A DNA stretch of 64,000 nt from an uncultured Eggerthellaceae bacterium (GTDB lineage: Bacteria; Actinomycetota; Coriobacteriia; Coriobacteriales; Eggerthellaceae): the NCBI GenBank assembly GCA_910588945.1, contig CAJUSF010000031.1, positions 1 through 64,000 of the forward strand. Reading direction: 5' to 3'. A program made the translations under genes and the position numbers. The notes below the pieces were generated by a model. It made no database searches. It was given only the letters and a program-made list of their open reading frames with translations, and had not been told where the DNA came from. This document shows positions 39,677 through 48,385 of the stretch, in pieces (position 1 is the stretch's first letter; each line of letters starts with the position of its first letter).

Positions 39677-40657
39677 TCAATCTTTTGATTGTGCTGGGTC
39701 TTTATCGATATTGAGTTCTTCGATGACTGCCTTGAGCTGATCGGCTGAAGATTTGAGTTGTGATTGCTCCAAGAAATTCAAGGATGGAGGCATTCGTACC
39801 TCAATTCCTTCTTTGCCAACAATGCAAGGCGTGGACAGCGCAACATCTGTTATTCCGTATTCTCCTTGCATGATGTTGGAGACAGACAAAACGGACTTTT
39901 CGTCGCGTGCGATGGTTTCGCATATTCTTGTGACCGCCATGGCAATACCATAATAGGTGGCGTTTTTCTTGTTGATGATCTCATATGCGGAATTGCGAAC
40001 AAGATCACTGACATCCTCTCGGAAAGTTTCGTAAGACCCGTCAAGTCGCATATTGAAGAAGTCTTCAAGCGGAATGCCTGCGACGTGCGCGCTTGACCAA
40101 GCAATAAGCTCGCTGTCGCCGTGCTCGCCGAGGATGCGAACGTGCACATTTCGTGGGTCTACCATAAGTCGTTCGCTCAAGATTTGCTTTAGGCGCCCAG
40201 TATCGAGTACAGTTCCTGATCCTATGACTCTTTGCTCGGGAATACCCGAGAGCTTGATGGCGGCATATGTAAGAATATCGACCGGATTGGCCACAATAAG
40301 CAGAATGCCCCCGCATTTACGTTTCTTGATTTCGCTCATGATAGACCGGAAAATCTCGACATTGCGTGCAGCCAAATCGATGCGTGATTCGCCAGGCTTT
40401 TGGTTGGCACCAGCAGTGACGATTATTACTCCTGCATCGGCGATATCGTCGTAGTTGCCAGCATAGATATCCATCGGACTTGCAAATGCGAGACCGTGGG
40501 ATATGTCGAGTGCTTCTCCCTCAGCACGATCAGTGTTGACATCCAATAGCACCATTTCGGAAAACACACCTGATTCCATGAGCGCAAACGCACAGGTTGA
40601 TCCCACGAAACCACATCCAATAATGGCAACCTTTCGATCGTTGAGCTTGGCGGGCAT
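39677..40657 (-). CDS. ldh: L-lactate dehydrogenase
   Basis: A 326-residue NAD-dependent enzyme of the LDH/MDH family. The Rossmann motif is GCGFVGSTCAFAL; the adenine-side acid is in LLDVNTDRAEGEALDI. The substrate loop has NQKPGESR, the catalytic Asp-His pair DPRNVHVRILGEHGDSELIAWS, and the choice of Gln in the loop argues for lactate rather than malate. It interconverts pyruvate and L-lactate in the cytosol. Strong AGGAGG site; single gene. Confidence 0.9.
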   Translation of the reverse strand: MPAKLNDRKVAIIGCGFVGSTCAFALMESGVFSEMVLLDVNTDRAEGEALDISHGLAFASPMDIYAGNYDDIADAGVIIVTAGANQKPGESRIDLAARNVEIFRSIMSEIKKRKCGGILLIVANPVDILTYAAIKLSGIPEQRVIGSGTVLDTGRLKQILSERLMVDPRNVHVRILGEHGDSELIAWSSAHVAGIPLEDFFNMRLDGSYETFREDVSDLVRNSAYEIINKKNATYYGIAMAVTRICETIARDEKSVLSVSNIMQGEYGITDVALSTPCIVGKEGIEVRMPPSLNFLEQSQLKSSADQLKAVIEELNIDKDPAQSKD

Positions 40658-40925
40658 AGCTGTTCCTCCTTTTTTGTTGTACGGGCAAAGGATAAATCTC
40701 GTGATGCAGACTTGAGCTTCAATATTTGTAGCGTTAACCAGATGTTTACTTAGTATATTAGCCTTAAATAGATCGTCGTTTTTCGTTTCAGGTAACAGTT
40801 TGTTGTTCGATACATGATAGTCGCTTGTTTATGTATGTCATTTGAATAGGATTGGAAAAAGACGATATCTCTAGTTTTGCTCGAAGCGATTCCATTGCGG
40901 AATGATAATCATATAAGGAGGCAAA

Positions 40926-41876
40926 ATGACACCTCAGACGATAACAACGGATTTCGGTTTTCCCTCGACAGACGGAAGAAGCACCATACACGGGATTATC
41001 TGGCAACCGGTAGGACAAAAGCCTGTTGCAGTGGTGCAGATCATACATGGCATGGCTGAACACATCGAGCGTTATGAGCCTTTTGCGCGTTATTTAGCAG
41101 AGCGTGGTTTTCTTGTATGCGGGCATGATCACATCGGACATGGGCGCAGTTCCGTGAAAGAAGATCTCGGCCATATGCCCTCCAAAAACGGTGCGGAGAT
41201 CCTTGTGGAGGACTCACATTCGATGCGCCAGATTGTCTCCGGCATATTTCCAGATGTGCCGTATTTTATGTTGGGTCATTCAATGGGTAGTTATACTCTC
41301 CGCGTTTATCTTACAAGCTACGGTGATAATCTTGCGGGCGCTGTGATTTGTGGAACGGGTTGGATCCCGCAGGCGGTGAGCGTCGTCGGCTCACGTGTGG
41401 CCAAAGCTCTTGCGAAGGTAAAGGGCGAGCGGGGCAAGAGCGATCTCGTGCGATCGATGGTGACGGGCGTGTTCTCAAAGGCGGTGGAAGACCCGCGCAC
41501 GGAATTCGATTGGATCTCCGTGAACGAGGATAACGTTGACGATTTCATGGAAGATGAGCTGTCCGGATTCGATTTCACGCTCGGCGGCTACACCTCACTG
41601 ATTCGCATAGCCGGCATGGCATCAAGGCTTGAGCTCGCCAAGAAGATACCGCACGAGCTTCCGCTTCTTTTTATTGCGGGAAGTGAAGATCCTGTTGGAG
41701 CCAACGGTCGTGGTGTTGCGGAGGCGGTAAGACTTGTGAAAAAGGCTGGCGCTAAAAACGTGAAGGTGGTGCTCTACGGCGGCATGCGTCACGAGATCTT
41801 GAACGAGAAGGACAACGAAAAGGTATTCATTGATGTATACGAATGGATGGACTCGATAGTCTTGAGTTCTCAATAA
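40926..41876 (+). CDS. Alpha/beta hydrolase, monoacylglycerol-lipase type
   Basis: A 316-residue cytosolic hydrolase. Catalytic Ser is in GHSMGSY, with the oxyanion HGMAEH and GHDHIGHGRS segment as in monoacylglycerol lipases and YtpA-like lysophospholipases; Asp is in GSEDPVGA and His in YGGMRHEILNE. Natural substrate not known, lipid esters likely. ATG follows AAGGAGG. A Fur-box-like core ATGATAATCAT lies just upstream (40902-40912). Confidence 0.88.
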   Translation: MTPQTITTDFGFPSTDGRSTIHGIIWQPVGQKPVAVVQIIHGMAEHIERYEPFARYLAERGFLVCGHDHIGHGRSSVKEDLGHMPSKNGAEILVEDSHSMRQIVSGIFPDVPYFMLGHSMGSYTLRVYLTSYGDNLAGAVICGTGWIPQAVSVVGSRVAKALAKVKGERGKSDLVRSMVTGVFSKAVEDPRTEFDWISVNEDNVDDFMEDELSGFDFTLGGYTSLIRIAGMASRLELAKKIPHELPLLFIAGSEDPVGANGRGVAEAVRLVKKAGAKNVKVVLYGGMRHEILNEKDNEKVFIDVYEWMDSIVLSSQ

Positions 41877-41953
41877 ATCCACATTGTTGGTCATAAGCGG
41901 CTTCAAACTTGTTATGATAATGATATCTATCAATCGATCGAAGGGAGTCAGAT

Positions 41954-42247
41954 ATGGGAGCCAAATCCGATGAGGTGCTCGAGATAACCTACGATGAGCT
42001 TCAGCCATATCTTCACGCTCATCACTCAGTGTACATGGATGTTGATGGAGATCTCTACTACCTGACTGACGTGAACGACCGTTACTGGCGTGTTCAGGAC
42101 ACCACGCAACTCAATGAAAAGGGTCACTACATCGATTGTAGCCCTCTTGTCCCTACGATCTCGGAGTTCTTGGAGCTTCCATTCCGAGAGGGCAATTCGA
42201 TCAAGGATATTTTCGAAGAGGCCGTGTTCTACGAATCCGTGAAGTAA
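41954..42247 (+). CDS. Conserved hypothetical protein
   Basis: A 97-residue protein beginning with an EITYDELQPYL helix, followed by SVYMDVDGDLYYLTDVNDRYWRVQDTTQLNEKGHY and a Cys-Ser turn, and ending in an acidic helical stretch. I have the impression of a small family found in Coriobacteriia but do not know its role. A palindromic AT-rich element (GTTATGATAATGATATCTATC, from 41911) lies upstream, and a Rho-independent terminator follows, so it is transcribed alone. Confidence 0.6.
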   Translation: MGAKSDEVLEITYDELQPYLHAHHSVYMDVDGDLYYLTDVNDRYWRVQDTTQLNEKGHYIDCSPLVPTISEFLELPFREGNSIKDIFEEAVFYESVK

Positions 42248-42318
42248 TCGAATGTTTGGAGTGGCAAACTTTTGATTGCACTCTTGCGTAAAGCATGATA
42301 AAAGAATAGTGAGCATAT

Positions 42319-42347
42319 GAAGCGACTCTTCAGGGTCGCTTCTTTTT
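42319..42347 (+). terminator. Rho-independent terminator
   Basis: GAAGCGACTC pairs with GGGTCGCTTC (one G-U) around a TTCA loop (42319-42342) and is followed by TTTTT. It separates the 97-residue hypothetical from the Mrp gene. Confidence 0.9.
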
Positions 42348-42368
42348 AAGAGAGGATGTATAGGTGCC

Positions 42369-43232
42369 ATGACAGATGAGAACAAAGATCCGCAAAGCGC
42401 AGAGAAGCCCGAGGATTGCGGCGGGAGTTGTTCGGGTTGCAATGTTGAGGGATGTGGGTCTCGCACAAATGAGCCGCCTGCAAAGTTGGAGCCGAACAAA
42501 AATTCCAAGATTGCAAAGACTATCGCTGTTGTTTCCGGTAAGGGCGGTGTTGGCAAATCGTTTGTGACGAGTCTGATTGCTGCTGAACTTACAAGACGTG
42601 GCAAGAAAGTCGGTATCTTGGATGCGGATATCACAGGCCCTTCAATTCCGAGATCGTTTGGAGCAAACGGGCATCTGAGCGCGAACGAAGACGGTATCAA
42701 CCCGATAGTTACGGATTCGGGCGTGACTATCATGTCGGCAAACCTCATGCTTCCGGCTGAGGATATTCCTGTTGCATGGAGGGGACCGGTGGTCACCAAT
42801 GCGCTTCGTCAGTTCTGGAGCGAGGTGAATTGGGGAGACATCGATGTGATGCTGATCGACATGCCTCCGGGAACATCTGATGTGTTCCTTACGGTTATGC
42901 AGATGCTGCCTGTTGACGGAATCGTTACTGTGTCGGCTCCTCAGGAGCTCGTAGGGATGATCGTCGGCAAGGCGCTCAATCTCGCGAACTCGATGGGTGT
43001 TCCTGTGATCGGCCTTGTGGAGAACATGGCTTACTATAAATGCGACGACTGCGGCAAGGAACATCATATCTTTGGAGAGCCGCAAGGCGAGCAGGTGGCT
43101 GCAAAGTACAACATCGAGGCTGTATCAAGGCTTCCTATCAACCCTGATTTTGCAAGGCTGGTTGATGCGGGCAAGGTCGAAGATGTCGTGATCGAAGGTG
43201 CGCTCGCTCCGATCATTGATCAGATACTTTAA
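42369..43232 (+). CDS. mrp: Mrp/NBP35-type Fe-S cluster carrier ATPase
   Basis: A 287-residue P-loop ATPase of the Mrp/ApbC/Nbp35 group, which loads 4Fe-4S clusters onto target proteins. An N-terminal cysteine cluster (CGGSCSGCNVEGCG, about 18-31) precedes Walker A GKGGVGKS, then ADITGPSIPR, VMLIDMPPGTSD and the conserved CxxC pair in YKCDDCGKEHHIFG near residue 222, which holds the cluster. The N-terminal cysteine cluster is of the eukaryotic Nbp35 style. It fits a cell rich in iron-sulfur oxidoreductases. A hairpin (43234-43263) follows. Confidence 0.9.
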   Translation: MTDENKDPQSAEKPEDCGGSCSGCNVEGCGSRTNEPPAKLEPNKNSKIAKTIAVVSGKGGVGKSFVTSLIAAELTRRGKKVGILDADITGPSIPRSFGANGHLSANEDGINPIVTDSGVTIMSANLMLPAEDIPVAWRGPVVTNALRQFWSEVNWGDIDVMLIDMPPGTSDVFLTVMQMLPVDGIVTVSAPQELVGMIVGKALNLANSMGVPVIGLVENMAYYKCDDCGKEHHIFGEPQGEQVAAKYNIEAVSRLPINPDFARLVDAGKVEDVVIEGALAPIIDQIL

Positions 43233-43233
43233 G

Positions 43234-43377
43234 ATTCCGATGCCCTAAGACGGGCATCGGAATGAATTGACGCTGCGCGGCATCCCAGCGGTTCATTTTG
43301 CGATTAAAGTCCTTGTAACGGCATGCTTGAATAATCGCTTTTATATTTCGATTATTCAAGCGCCTCGTGTAGCGAGG
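43234..43377. repeat. Hairpins in the gap behind mrp
   Basis: Three dyads are present: 43234-43245 with 43252-43263 (12 bp), a perfect 13-bp stem 43325-43337 with 43349-43361, and a short 5-bp stem 43363-43367 with 43373-43377 (CCTCG/CGAGG). The first could end the mrp transcript although no T-run follows. From here to 43636 no gene is visible. Confidence 0.6.
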
Positions 43378-43636
43378 TGCACGCTGTTGGTCTTTTCTGC
43401 CAATCTGAGCCGTTGGATATGCCGAGCTTTGCATCACCTCGCATTGTGGGTTTTATGATGCAGTGCTTATAAGCTTGTTGCCTTAATGGCACCTTGTTCT
43501 TTTGACTTGATTATTTGGCTCGCATACAACAGAAACGGTCTTACAACACTGGAAAAATGCGAATCAGAGTGGTACCCTATTCCAACACGATGCACGAATA
43601 CACACCAAACGAAGCAGATGCATTAGGAGTCAGGGT

Positions 43637-44536
43637 TTGAACAACGGATCTACAGTCCTTTCGTTCGAAGATGCCAAACGAAGAGCAGTCAGATCAAACG
43701 GGCGGTCCTCATCGCGCTCGTACTCAGATACTCGCGCCTCAAGCACCGATCTCGATAAGAACTCCCTTTCCTACGTATTCGACATGGCCTTCGATGCGCA
43801 CGATGATGTGTTTGCATCCTATGATGATCTTTCCAATGACGATCTCGGTGTTACGGCGGATGATATTGCTGGTGCTGAGGAGGATCTTGGAACGGCATCC
43901 AAGAAGGGCATGTTCTCAAAGCTCAACGATAAGCTGGATGCGAAAAAGCGTGAATTCAAAAAGGCGAAGGCCGATAGAGCCTTCAATAAGTCTTTCGGAT
44001 CTTCGAGCGCCATCGATGATGTAAGCGCCGGACCGAAGGCTGCGTTGTATAAAACCGAGATGGGTTCGAAGCAAAAACGCGCTGTCCGCATGCAGAATAG
44101 CGGAAGGACATGGGGCGATGGAATAGACTTCTCGTTGCCGGCGATCTCCCTTCCCGATATTCCCAAAAAGATCATGGTTACGCTCTGCGCCGCGTTTTGT
44201 GTTGTTCTTTTCGCTGGAATGCTATATACGCCAGCGCAGCAGTATTACCAGCAAATGCGCGAGCGCGATCGCCTTTCGGCCGAGTACGAGGCAATAATCG
44301 ACCGCAACGAGTCGCTTCAGGGCCTCGTTGACAACCTGCAATCCGATGAAGGTGTCGAGGATAAGGCCCATGCTGAATTCGGACTCATTAAGAAGGGCGA
44401 GCAGGCCGGAGCGGTCACTGGTTTTGTTGTGGATGACCCGTCGGATTTCAAGGCCAATATCGCACCCGGGAGCATCCCTGCGCCTGAGACGTGGTATTCG
44501 GGAGTGCTCGATTTCTTGTTCTGCTACAGCAGCTGA
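43637..44536 (+). CDS. FtsB/DivIC-like septum-formation initiator
   Basis: A 299-residue protein. About 175 residues of low-complexity, charged cytoplasmic N-terminus precede one membrane helix (IMVTLCAAFCVVLFAGMLY), then an outside coiled coil (QQMRERDRLSAEYEAIIDRNESLQGLVDNLQSD) and the family's ending (AHAEFGLIKKGEQ). This is the FtsB/DivIC plan, though the N-terminal part is much longer than usual. It links the outer and inner division machinery. The start is TTG at 43637 with AGGAG 7 nt upstream. It is followed closely by ppx, a common actinobacterial order. Confidence 0.85.
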   Translation: MNNGSTVLSFEDAKRRAVRSNGRSSSRSYSDTRASSTDLDKNSLSYVFDMAFDAHDDVFASYDDLSNDDLGVTADDIAGAEEDLGTASKKGMFSKLNDKLDAKKREFKKAKADRAFNKSFGSSSAIDDVSAGPKAALYKTEMGSKQKRAVRMQNSGRTWGDGIDFSLPAISLPDIPKKIMVTLCAAFCVVLFAGMLYTPAQQYYQQMRERDRLSAEYEAIIDRNESLQGLVDNLQSDEGVEDKAHAEFGLIKKGEQAGAVTGFVVDDPSDFKANIAPGSIPAPETWYSGVLDFLFCYSS

Positions 44537-44592
44537 TCTCCGTGCCGGATAATCTTTCCAAGGATAGAGCAAATAGCGAAAAGTGCACCGCA

Positions 44593-45576
44593 ATGGTGAG
44601 CTTAGGGCGCTTTGCCGCCATAGATATTGGAACGGTCACATGCAGGCTGTTGATCGCCGATGCTTTTTGTGAGGGCGATACTGATGACAAGGCGACGATC
44701 CACATCTCGAACATCGCAAAGGAATACGCTGTTACGAACCTAGGCGAGGGAGTGGATGCGACACGCAGGTTGAAAAGCGAGGCGATCGATCGTGTCTGCG
44801 AGGCGTTGTCGGGATTCTCACGCATGATAGAGGCCTGCTCGAATGATGGGCGCCCGGTCTGCAAGGTGAGCGTCATGTCCACATCGGCTGCTCGCGATGC
44901 ACAAAACTCTGACGAATTCGTAGAGCGCCTAGCTGAGCTCGGTCTTTCGCTTGATGTCATACCGGGAAGCAAAGAGGCGGCGCTGTCGTTTTCGGGTGCC
45001 ACCATCAAACAGGCGGGGGTTCCTGCGATGGTGGTTGATGTGGGCGGAGGGTCTGCGGAGGTCGCCATCGGGATCGCCGGCGGGCAGCCGATGAGCAGCA
45101 AGTCGTTCGATGTAGGCTGCAGGCGCGTTACCGAGCGCTTCTTCGCGTCGGATCCCCCTTCACCTGAAGAGATCGACTCGGCGCGCAAGTGGATGCGCGA
45201 GCAGTTTGAACAATGGTTCAGCACAGCCCAGGTAAAGGAATGCATGGCATCGGACCCGATGATGATAGCCGTTGCAGGCACGGCGACATCGGCTGTGAGC
45301 ATTCGCGAGCGCATGAGGGTATACGATCCCGAGCGCGTGGATGGCGCTATCGTAGCGCTGGATGAGCTTCGCAGCATCACGGAGATGCTGGCATCCATGC
45401 CGGTCTCCGCACGCGAGAACGTTGTCGGCTTGGACCCCAGACGCGCGCCTGTTATAGTGGCCGGAATGGTGATCCTTGAAGAGATCATGTTGGCTGCAAG
45501 GCGCGAGTTGTTCATGGCAAGCGAGACAGATATCCTTGACGGAATGATCCTCGATCTGGCGAAGAATGTGAAATAG
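44593..45576 (+). CDS. ppx: Ppx/GppA-family exopolyphosphatase
   Basis: About 327 residues of the sugar-kinase/Hsp70/actin fold. Motifs are AAIDIGTVTCRLL (phosphate 1), MVVDVGGGSAEVA (phosphate 2) and VAGTATSAVSI in the C-terminal half; catalytic Glu is in SMSTSAARDAQNSDEF. It removes end phosphates from polyphosphate or hydrolyses pppGpp. Start choice is open: ATG 44593 is used here, but GTG 44542 is in frame and closer to the upstream stop; neither has a clear ribosome site. It probably shares a transcript with the FtsB-like gene. Confidence 0.87.
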   Translation: MVSLGRFAAIDIGTVTCRLLIADAFCEGDTDDKATIHISNIAKEYAVTNLGEGVDATRRLKSEAIDRVCEALSGFSRMIEACSNDGRPVCKVSVMSTSAARDAQNSDEFVERLAELGLSLDVIPGSKEAALSFSGATIKQAGVPAMVVDVGGGSAEVAIGIAGGQPMSSKSFDVGCRRVTERFFASDPPSPEEIDSARKWMREQFEQWFSTAQVKECMASDPMMIAVAGTATSAVSIRERMRVYDPERVDGAIVALDELRSITEMLASMPVSARENVVGLDPRRAPVIVAGMVILEEIMLAARRELFMASETDILDGMILDLAKNVK

Positions 45577-45739
45577 GTCATTCGGGATCGCAAGATCTTA
45601 GCTGATGAAGCGAATTCGATGCATCAAACGGCAGAAATAGCTGTGTTGAACAATCGTATCTTGGCTCGCCCGGCGTTGATGATGGTAGAATGATTTTTTG
45701 TATTCATCTGTTCGACCTACGAGCAAATCACAAGGAATT

Positions 45740-46795
45740 ATGGAAACGATAGCTGACATCTTGAGTTCAACCGAAAACCCGCCTAAGACCTTTGAGGAAT
45801 ATTTGGATTGCTACGCCGATAAGGTGGGCGATGTTATAAACAGCTTCATTCCTGCGGGCACACATCCGGATATGGATGCATATCTCTATGATCCGCTTAT
45901 GCAATACAGCCGAAATGGCGGCAAGAGACATCGTCCGCTTATATGCTATGCGGCATGTCGCGCTGTGGGTGGTGATATGGATAAGGCAACATCGGCAGCC
46001 GCGGCCATCGAGCATTTTCACACAGCGGCGCTCATCCATGATGATATTGCAGATGATGCGGAATTGCGTCGCGGTGAGCCCTGTCTTCATCTAAGAGAAG
46101 GCCTTGGACTTGCCATCAATATGGGTGATTTGGCGTTATCTCTTGTGAACGGGACCGTCATTAAGGATGATTCGTTGGATGATTCCACAAAGGTTCGTGT
46201 GGTTACAGAGCTTATTGATATGACGCGCCGTACTGTTGAGGGGCAGGCGCTTGACATCGGGTGGGCACGCGATGGCAGATATGACATAACTCCTGAGGAT
46301 TATCTTGTAATGGCTACGCATAAGACGGCGCATTATTCGGGCGCCGTTCCGCTGGCTATCGGTGCGATAATCGGCGGCGGAAGCGAATCCGAGATTGAGA
46401 CGCTTCGCAATTACGGGCTTGATACCGGGCTTGCTTTTCAGATCCAAGATGATCTTTTAAATCTTGTCGGCAAGGAAGAGAGCACGAAAAAGGACTTTCG
46501 CAACGATATCACGGAGGGCAAGCGCACGCTTGTGGTGGTATATGCGCTACAAAACCTTGAAGGGTCGCAGCGCGATCGTTTGATAGAGATACTCTCATCT
46601 AAGGAAAAGGACCCGGACGTTTTGGCCGAGGCGGTCGAGCTTATGGAGAGTTCAGGCGCTATCGATCACGCGCGTTCATATGCGGAGAACCTCACATCAA
46701 TTGCGAAGAATCGACTTCGTGATATGGTTCCTCCGAGCGATTCGCGTGATCTTCTTGAATCCATGGCGGATTGGTTTGTGAGCAGGCTGAAGTAA
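45740..46795 (+). CDS. Polyprenyl (geranylgeranyl/farnesyl-type) diphosphate synthase
   Basis: A 351-residue all-helical isoprenyl chain-elongating enzyme. The first Asp-rich motif is LIHDDIADDAE and the second FQIQDDLLNLVG; the flanking GGKRHRP and the TEGKRTLVV segment are family marks. It makes linear isoprenoid diphosphates for quinones or undecaprenyl carriers. In an anaerobe without other quinone genes in view, menaquinone side chain or lipid carrier synthesis is likely. ATG 45740 follows AAGGA. Confidence 0.87.
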   Translation: METIADILSSTENPPKTFEEYLDCYADKVGDVINSFIPAGTHPDMDAYLYDPLMQYSRNGGKRHRPLICYAACRAVGGDMDKATSAAAAIEHFHTAALIHDDIADDAELRRGEPCLHLREGLGLAINMGDLALSLVNGTVIKDDSLDDSTKVRVVTELIDMTRRTVEGQALDIGWARDGRYDITPEDYLVMATHKTAHYSGAVPLAIGAIIGGGSESEIETLRNYGLDTGLAFQIQDDLLNLVGKEESTKKDFRNDITEGKRTLVVVYALQNLEGSQRDRLIEILSSKEKDPDVLAEAVELMESSGAIDHARSYAENLTSIAKNRLRDMVPPSDSRDLLESMADWFVSRLK

Positions 46796-46841
46796 ATTGC
46801 GTTTGCCGAGGTTAGCGAACGCGTAGGAAAGAGCATTTACA

Positions 46842-47729
46842 ATGAGGACAATCAGGATCGGCGATACAGGTGCTGCAGTTGAGGATGTTCAGCATCGTTT
46901 GGTAACGCTTGGTTTTCTCGAAGAGCGCCAAATCGATGGGGATTTCGGGATTAAGACTGCTGCAGCGGTGCAAGCTTTTTGTGACGACCGAGCGCTTCCC
47001 GACACCGATGAGGTGAATGAGACTGTATGGAACGAGCTTGTGGCGGCTACTTACAAACTTGGAGATAGGACGCTTTATCTGAGGATGCCGCACTTTCATG
47101 GAAGCGATGTCCTTGAGCTTCAGCAGGCGCTCGGCGCTCTGGGCTTTTTCTGCGGCAACGAGGACAATATCTTCGGTGCTTACACCGAAGCGGCGCTTCG
47201 CAAGTTCCAGATGAATCTAGGTCTCCCATCTGATGGGATCGCAGGTGCGTATACTTATAATGCGCTTCACAACCTTGAGCATTCTTGGGTAGGGAAGGGC
47301 TCGCTCAGCACGAATCGACCGGTTGGTTTTGCAAGGGCGGCCGATGTTTTGGAAGAGCATACGATGTGCTTGTTCGGTACGGACGAGTTCACTCGTGATG
47401 TCGCATCGCGCATGTCGAATCTGGCGGCGGCCACCACACCAGCATCGAAGATGGTAAGCGCCGATGCGCTGTCGGTAGAACCTGATGAGGAGATGCTGCT
47501 CATCCAAGTGGCGACAGAGCCGGTTGACGATGTGACGCCGACCGTGATGTATGTGGATAGCGAGGCCTTGAGCGCTCGGCTTGCTGGCGCACTTCAGATG
47601 GCAAAGGCTACAAAACCGCTTCGCATTCGCGTGGTCTTGCCGGGAACAAGCTGGATGGAGGCAGGGCACGATCGTACGGCTCAGCACTACGCTATCACTT
47701 TGCTCGATGCCCTGTGTCAGGTTTTATAA
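46842..47729 (+). CDS. Peptidoglycan-binding domain protein
   Basis: A 295-residue protein with two PG_binding_1 repeats (about 5-68: GDTGAAVEDVQHRLVTLGFLEERQIDGDFGIKTAAAVQAF; about 85-150: DVLELQQALGALGFFCGNEDNIFGAYTEAALRKFQ). No signal peptide is visible and the C-terminal half (about 165-295) is shaped like an amidase or Cwl-type module but lacks a recognised active site (EMLLIQVATEPVDD...). It may act inside the cell or leave by another route. The ribosome site (AGGAAAG) is 9-11 nt upstream, slightly far. Confidence 0.75.
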   Translation: MRTIRIGDTGAAVEDVQHRLVTLGFLEERQIDGDFGIKTAAAVQAFCDDRALPDTDEVNETVWNELVAATYKLGDRTLYLRMPHFHGSDVLELQQALGALGFFCGNEDNIFGAYTEAALRKFQMNLGLPSDGIAGAYTYNALHNLEHSWVGKGSLSTNRPVGFARAADVLEEHTMCLFGTDEFTRDVASRMSNLAAATTPASKMVSADALSVEPDEEMLLIQVATEPVDDVTPTVMYVDSEALSARLAGALQMAKATKPLRIRVVLPGTSWMEAGHDRTAQHYAITLLDALCQVL

Positions 47730-47795
47730 GCTTTTCGCTGCATTAAGATAAACGAGCATCGAAATAAATTTGCACTGCGGAGCTGGTGGATAAAC

Positions 47796-47826
47796 AAAAA
47801 CGGCAACCTTGAGGGCTGCCGTTTTT
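47796..47826. terminator. Bidirectional terminator
   Basis: AAAAACGGCA pairs with TGCCGTTTTT (47796-47805 with 47817-47826), flanked by A- and T-runs. It ends the peptidoglycan-binding gene and the convergent rubredoxin gene. Confidence 0.9.
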
Positions 47827-47842
47827 TAGAGGCTTCGCTGTG

Positions 47843-48001
47843 TTAGTCCAGCGGGGAGAAATCGTCTTTGCTCACGCCGCAAACCGGGCATACCCAATCA
47901 TCGGGAATATCTTCAAATGCAGTTCCCGGTTCGATTCCGCTATCCGGATCGCCCAGCTCAGGATCGTAAACATACCCGCAGACATCGCATACATACTTCA
48001 T
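47843..48001 (-). CDS. rub: Rubredoxin
   Basis: A 52-residue canonical rubredoxin: CDVCGYVYDPELGDPDSGI, then IPDDWVCPVCGVSKDDF. Two CxxC pairs hold one iron atom. It transfers single electrons in the cytosol, for example to superoxide- or oxygen-reducing proteins. ATG 48001 follows AAGGAG; the longer open frame reaching 48160 is not supported. It stands alone and ends at a bidirectional terminator. Confidence 0.92.
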   Translation of the reverse strand: MKYVCDVCGYVYDPELGDPDSGIEPGTAFEDIPDDWVCPVCGVSKDDFSPLD

Positions 48002-48205
48002 GTCGATCGCTCCTTTCGGTCGAAGGATCATAGCTGTTGAACACATGGATATAGTTTGGCACGGGTGGGCCGAGGTGCGCGCATGGCTCCACGATGTGTT
48101 GCGATCATGTAAAACTTCTGCAACAAGCCTGTTCGCTTGGCAGATAGTCGATAAATACACAGCCTCGAGGTAGGTTTTCTAGTAGAATGTTCATCGTGTC
48201 CAAAC

Positions 48206-48290
48206 GGGGGCGTGGCGGAATTGGCATACGCAGCGGACTTAAAATCCGCCTCCTTCGGGATTAAGGGTTCGAGTCCCTTCGCCCCTACCA
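48206..48290 (+). tRNA. tRNA-Leu (anticodon TAA)
   Basis: An 85-nt type-II tRNA with a long variable arm and an encoded CCA end. The acceptor (GGGGGCG with CGCCCCT, the first pair G-U), the anticodon stem GCGGA/TCCGC and the T-arm GGTTCGAGTCC all pair. The anticodon TAA lies at 48240-48242 in the loop CTTAAAA. It reads UUA and UUG. It is 96 bp upstream of the leucine biosynthesis genes on the same strand. Confidence 0.95.
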
Positions 48291-48385
48291 CCTTCATACG
48301 TGGCAATTTTGGACGCGAAGAAAACGAAAGAAGAAACAAGGTTTCCCACAATATCCCATAACTTCTTATATGAGCGGAGGTTTTC

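Noticed and set aside
42026..42799. 257-residue frame on the minus strand
   Set aside because: It is antisense to the 97-residue gene and to mrp, both well supported; no ribosome site or domain.
43267..43458. 63-residue plus-strand frame behind mrp
   Set aside because: It runs through the palindromic hairpins, has no ribosome site and no recognisable domain.
44448..45593. 381-residue frame on the minus strand
   Set aside because: It lies wholly opposite the clear ppx gene and its composition (Ser/Arg/Ala-rich) is that of an antisense shadow.
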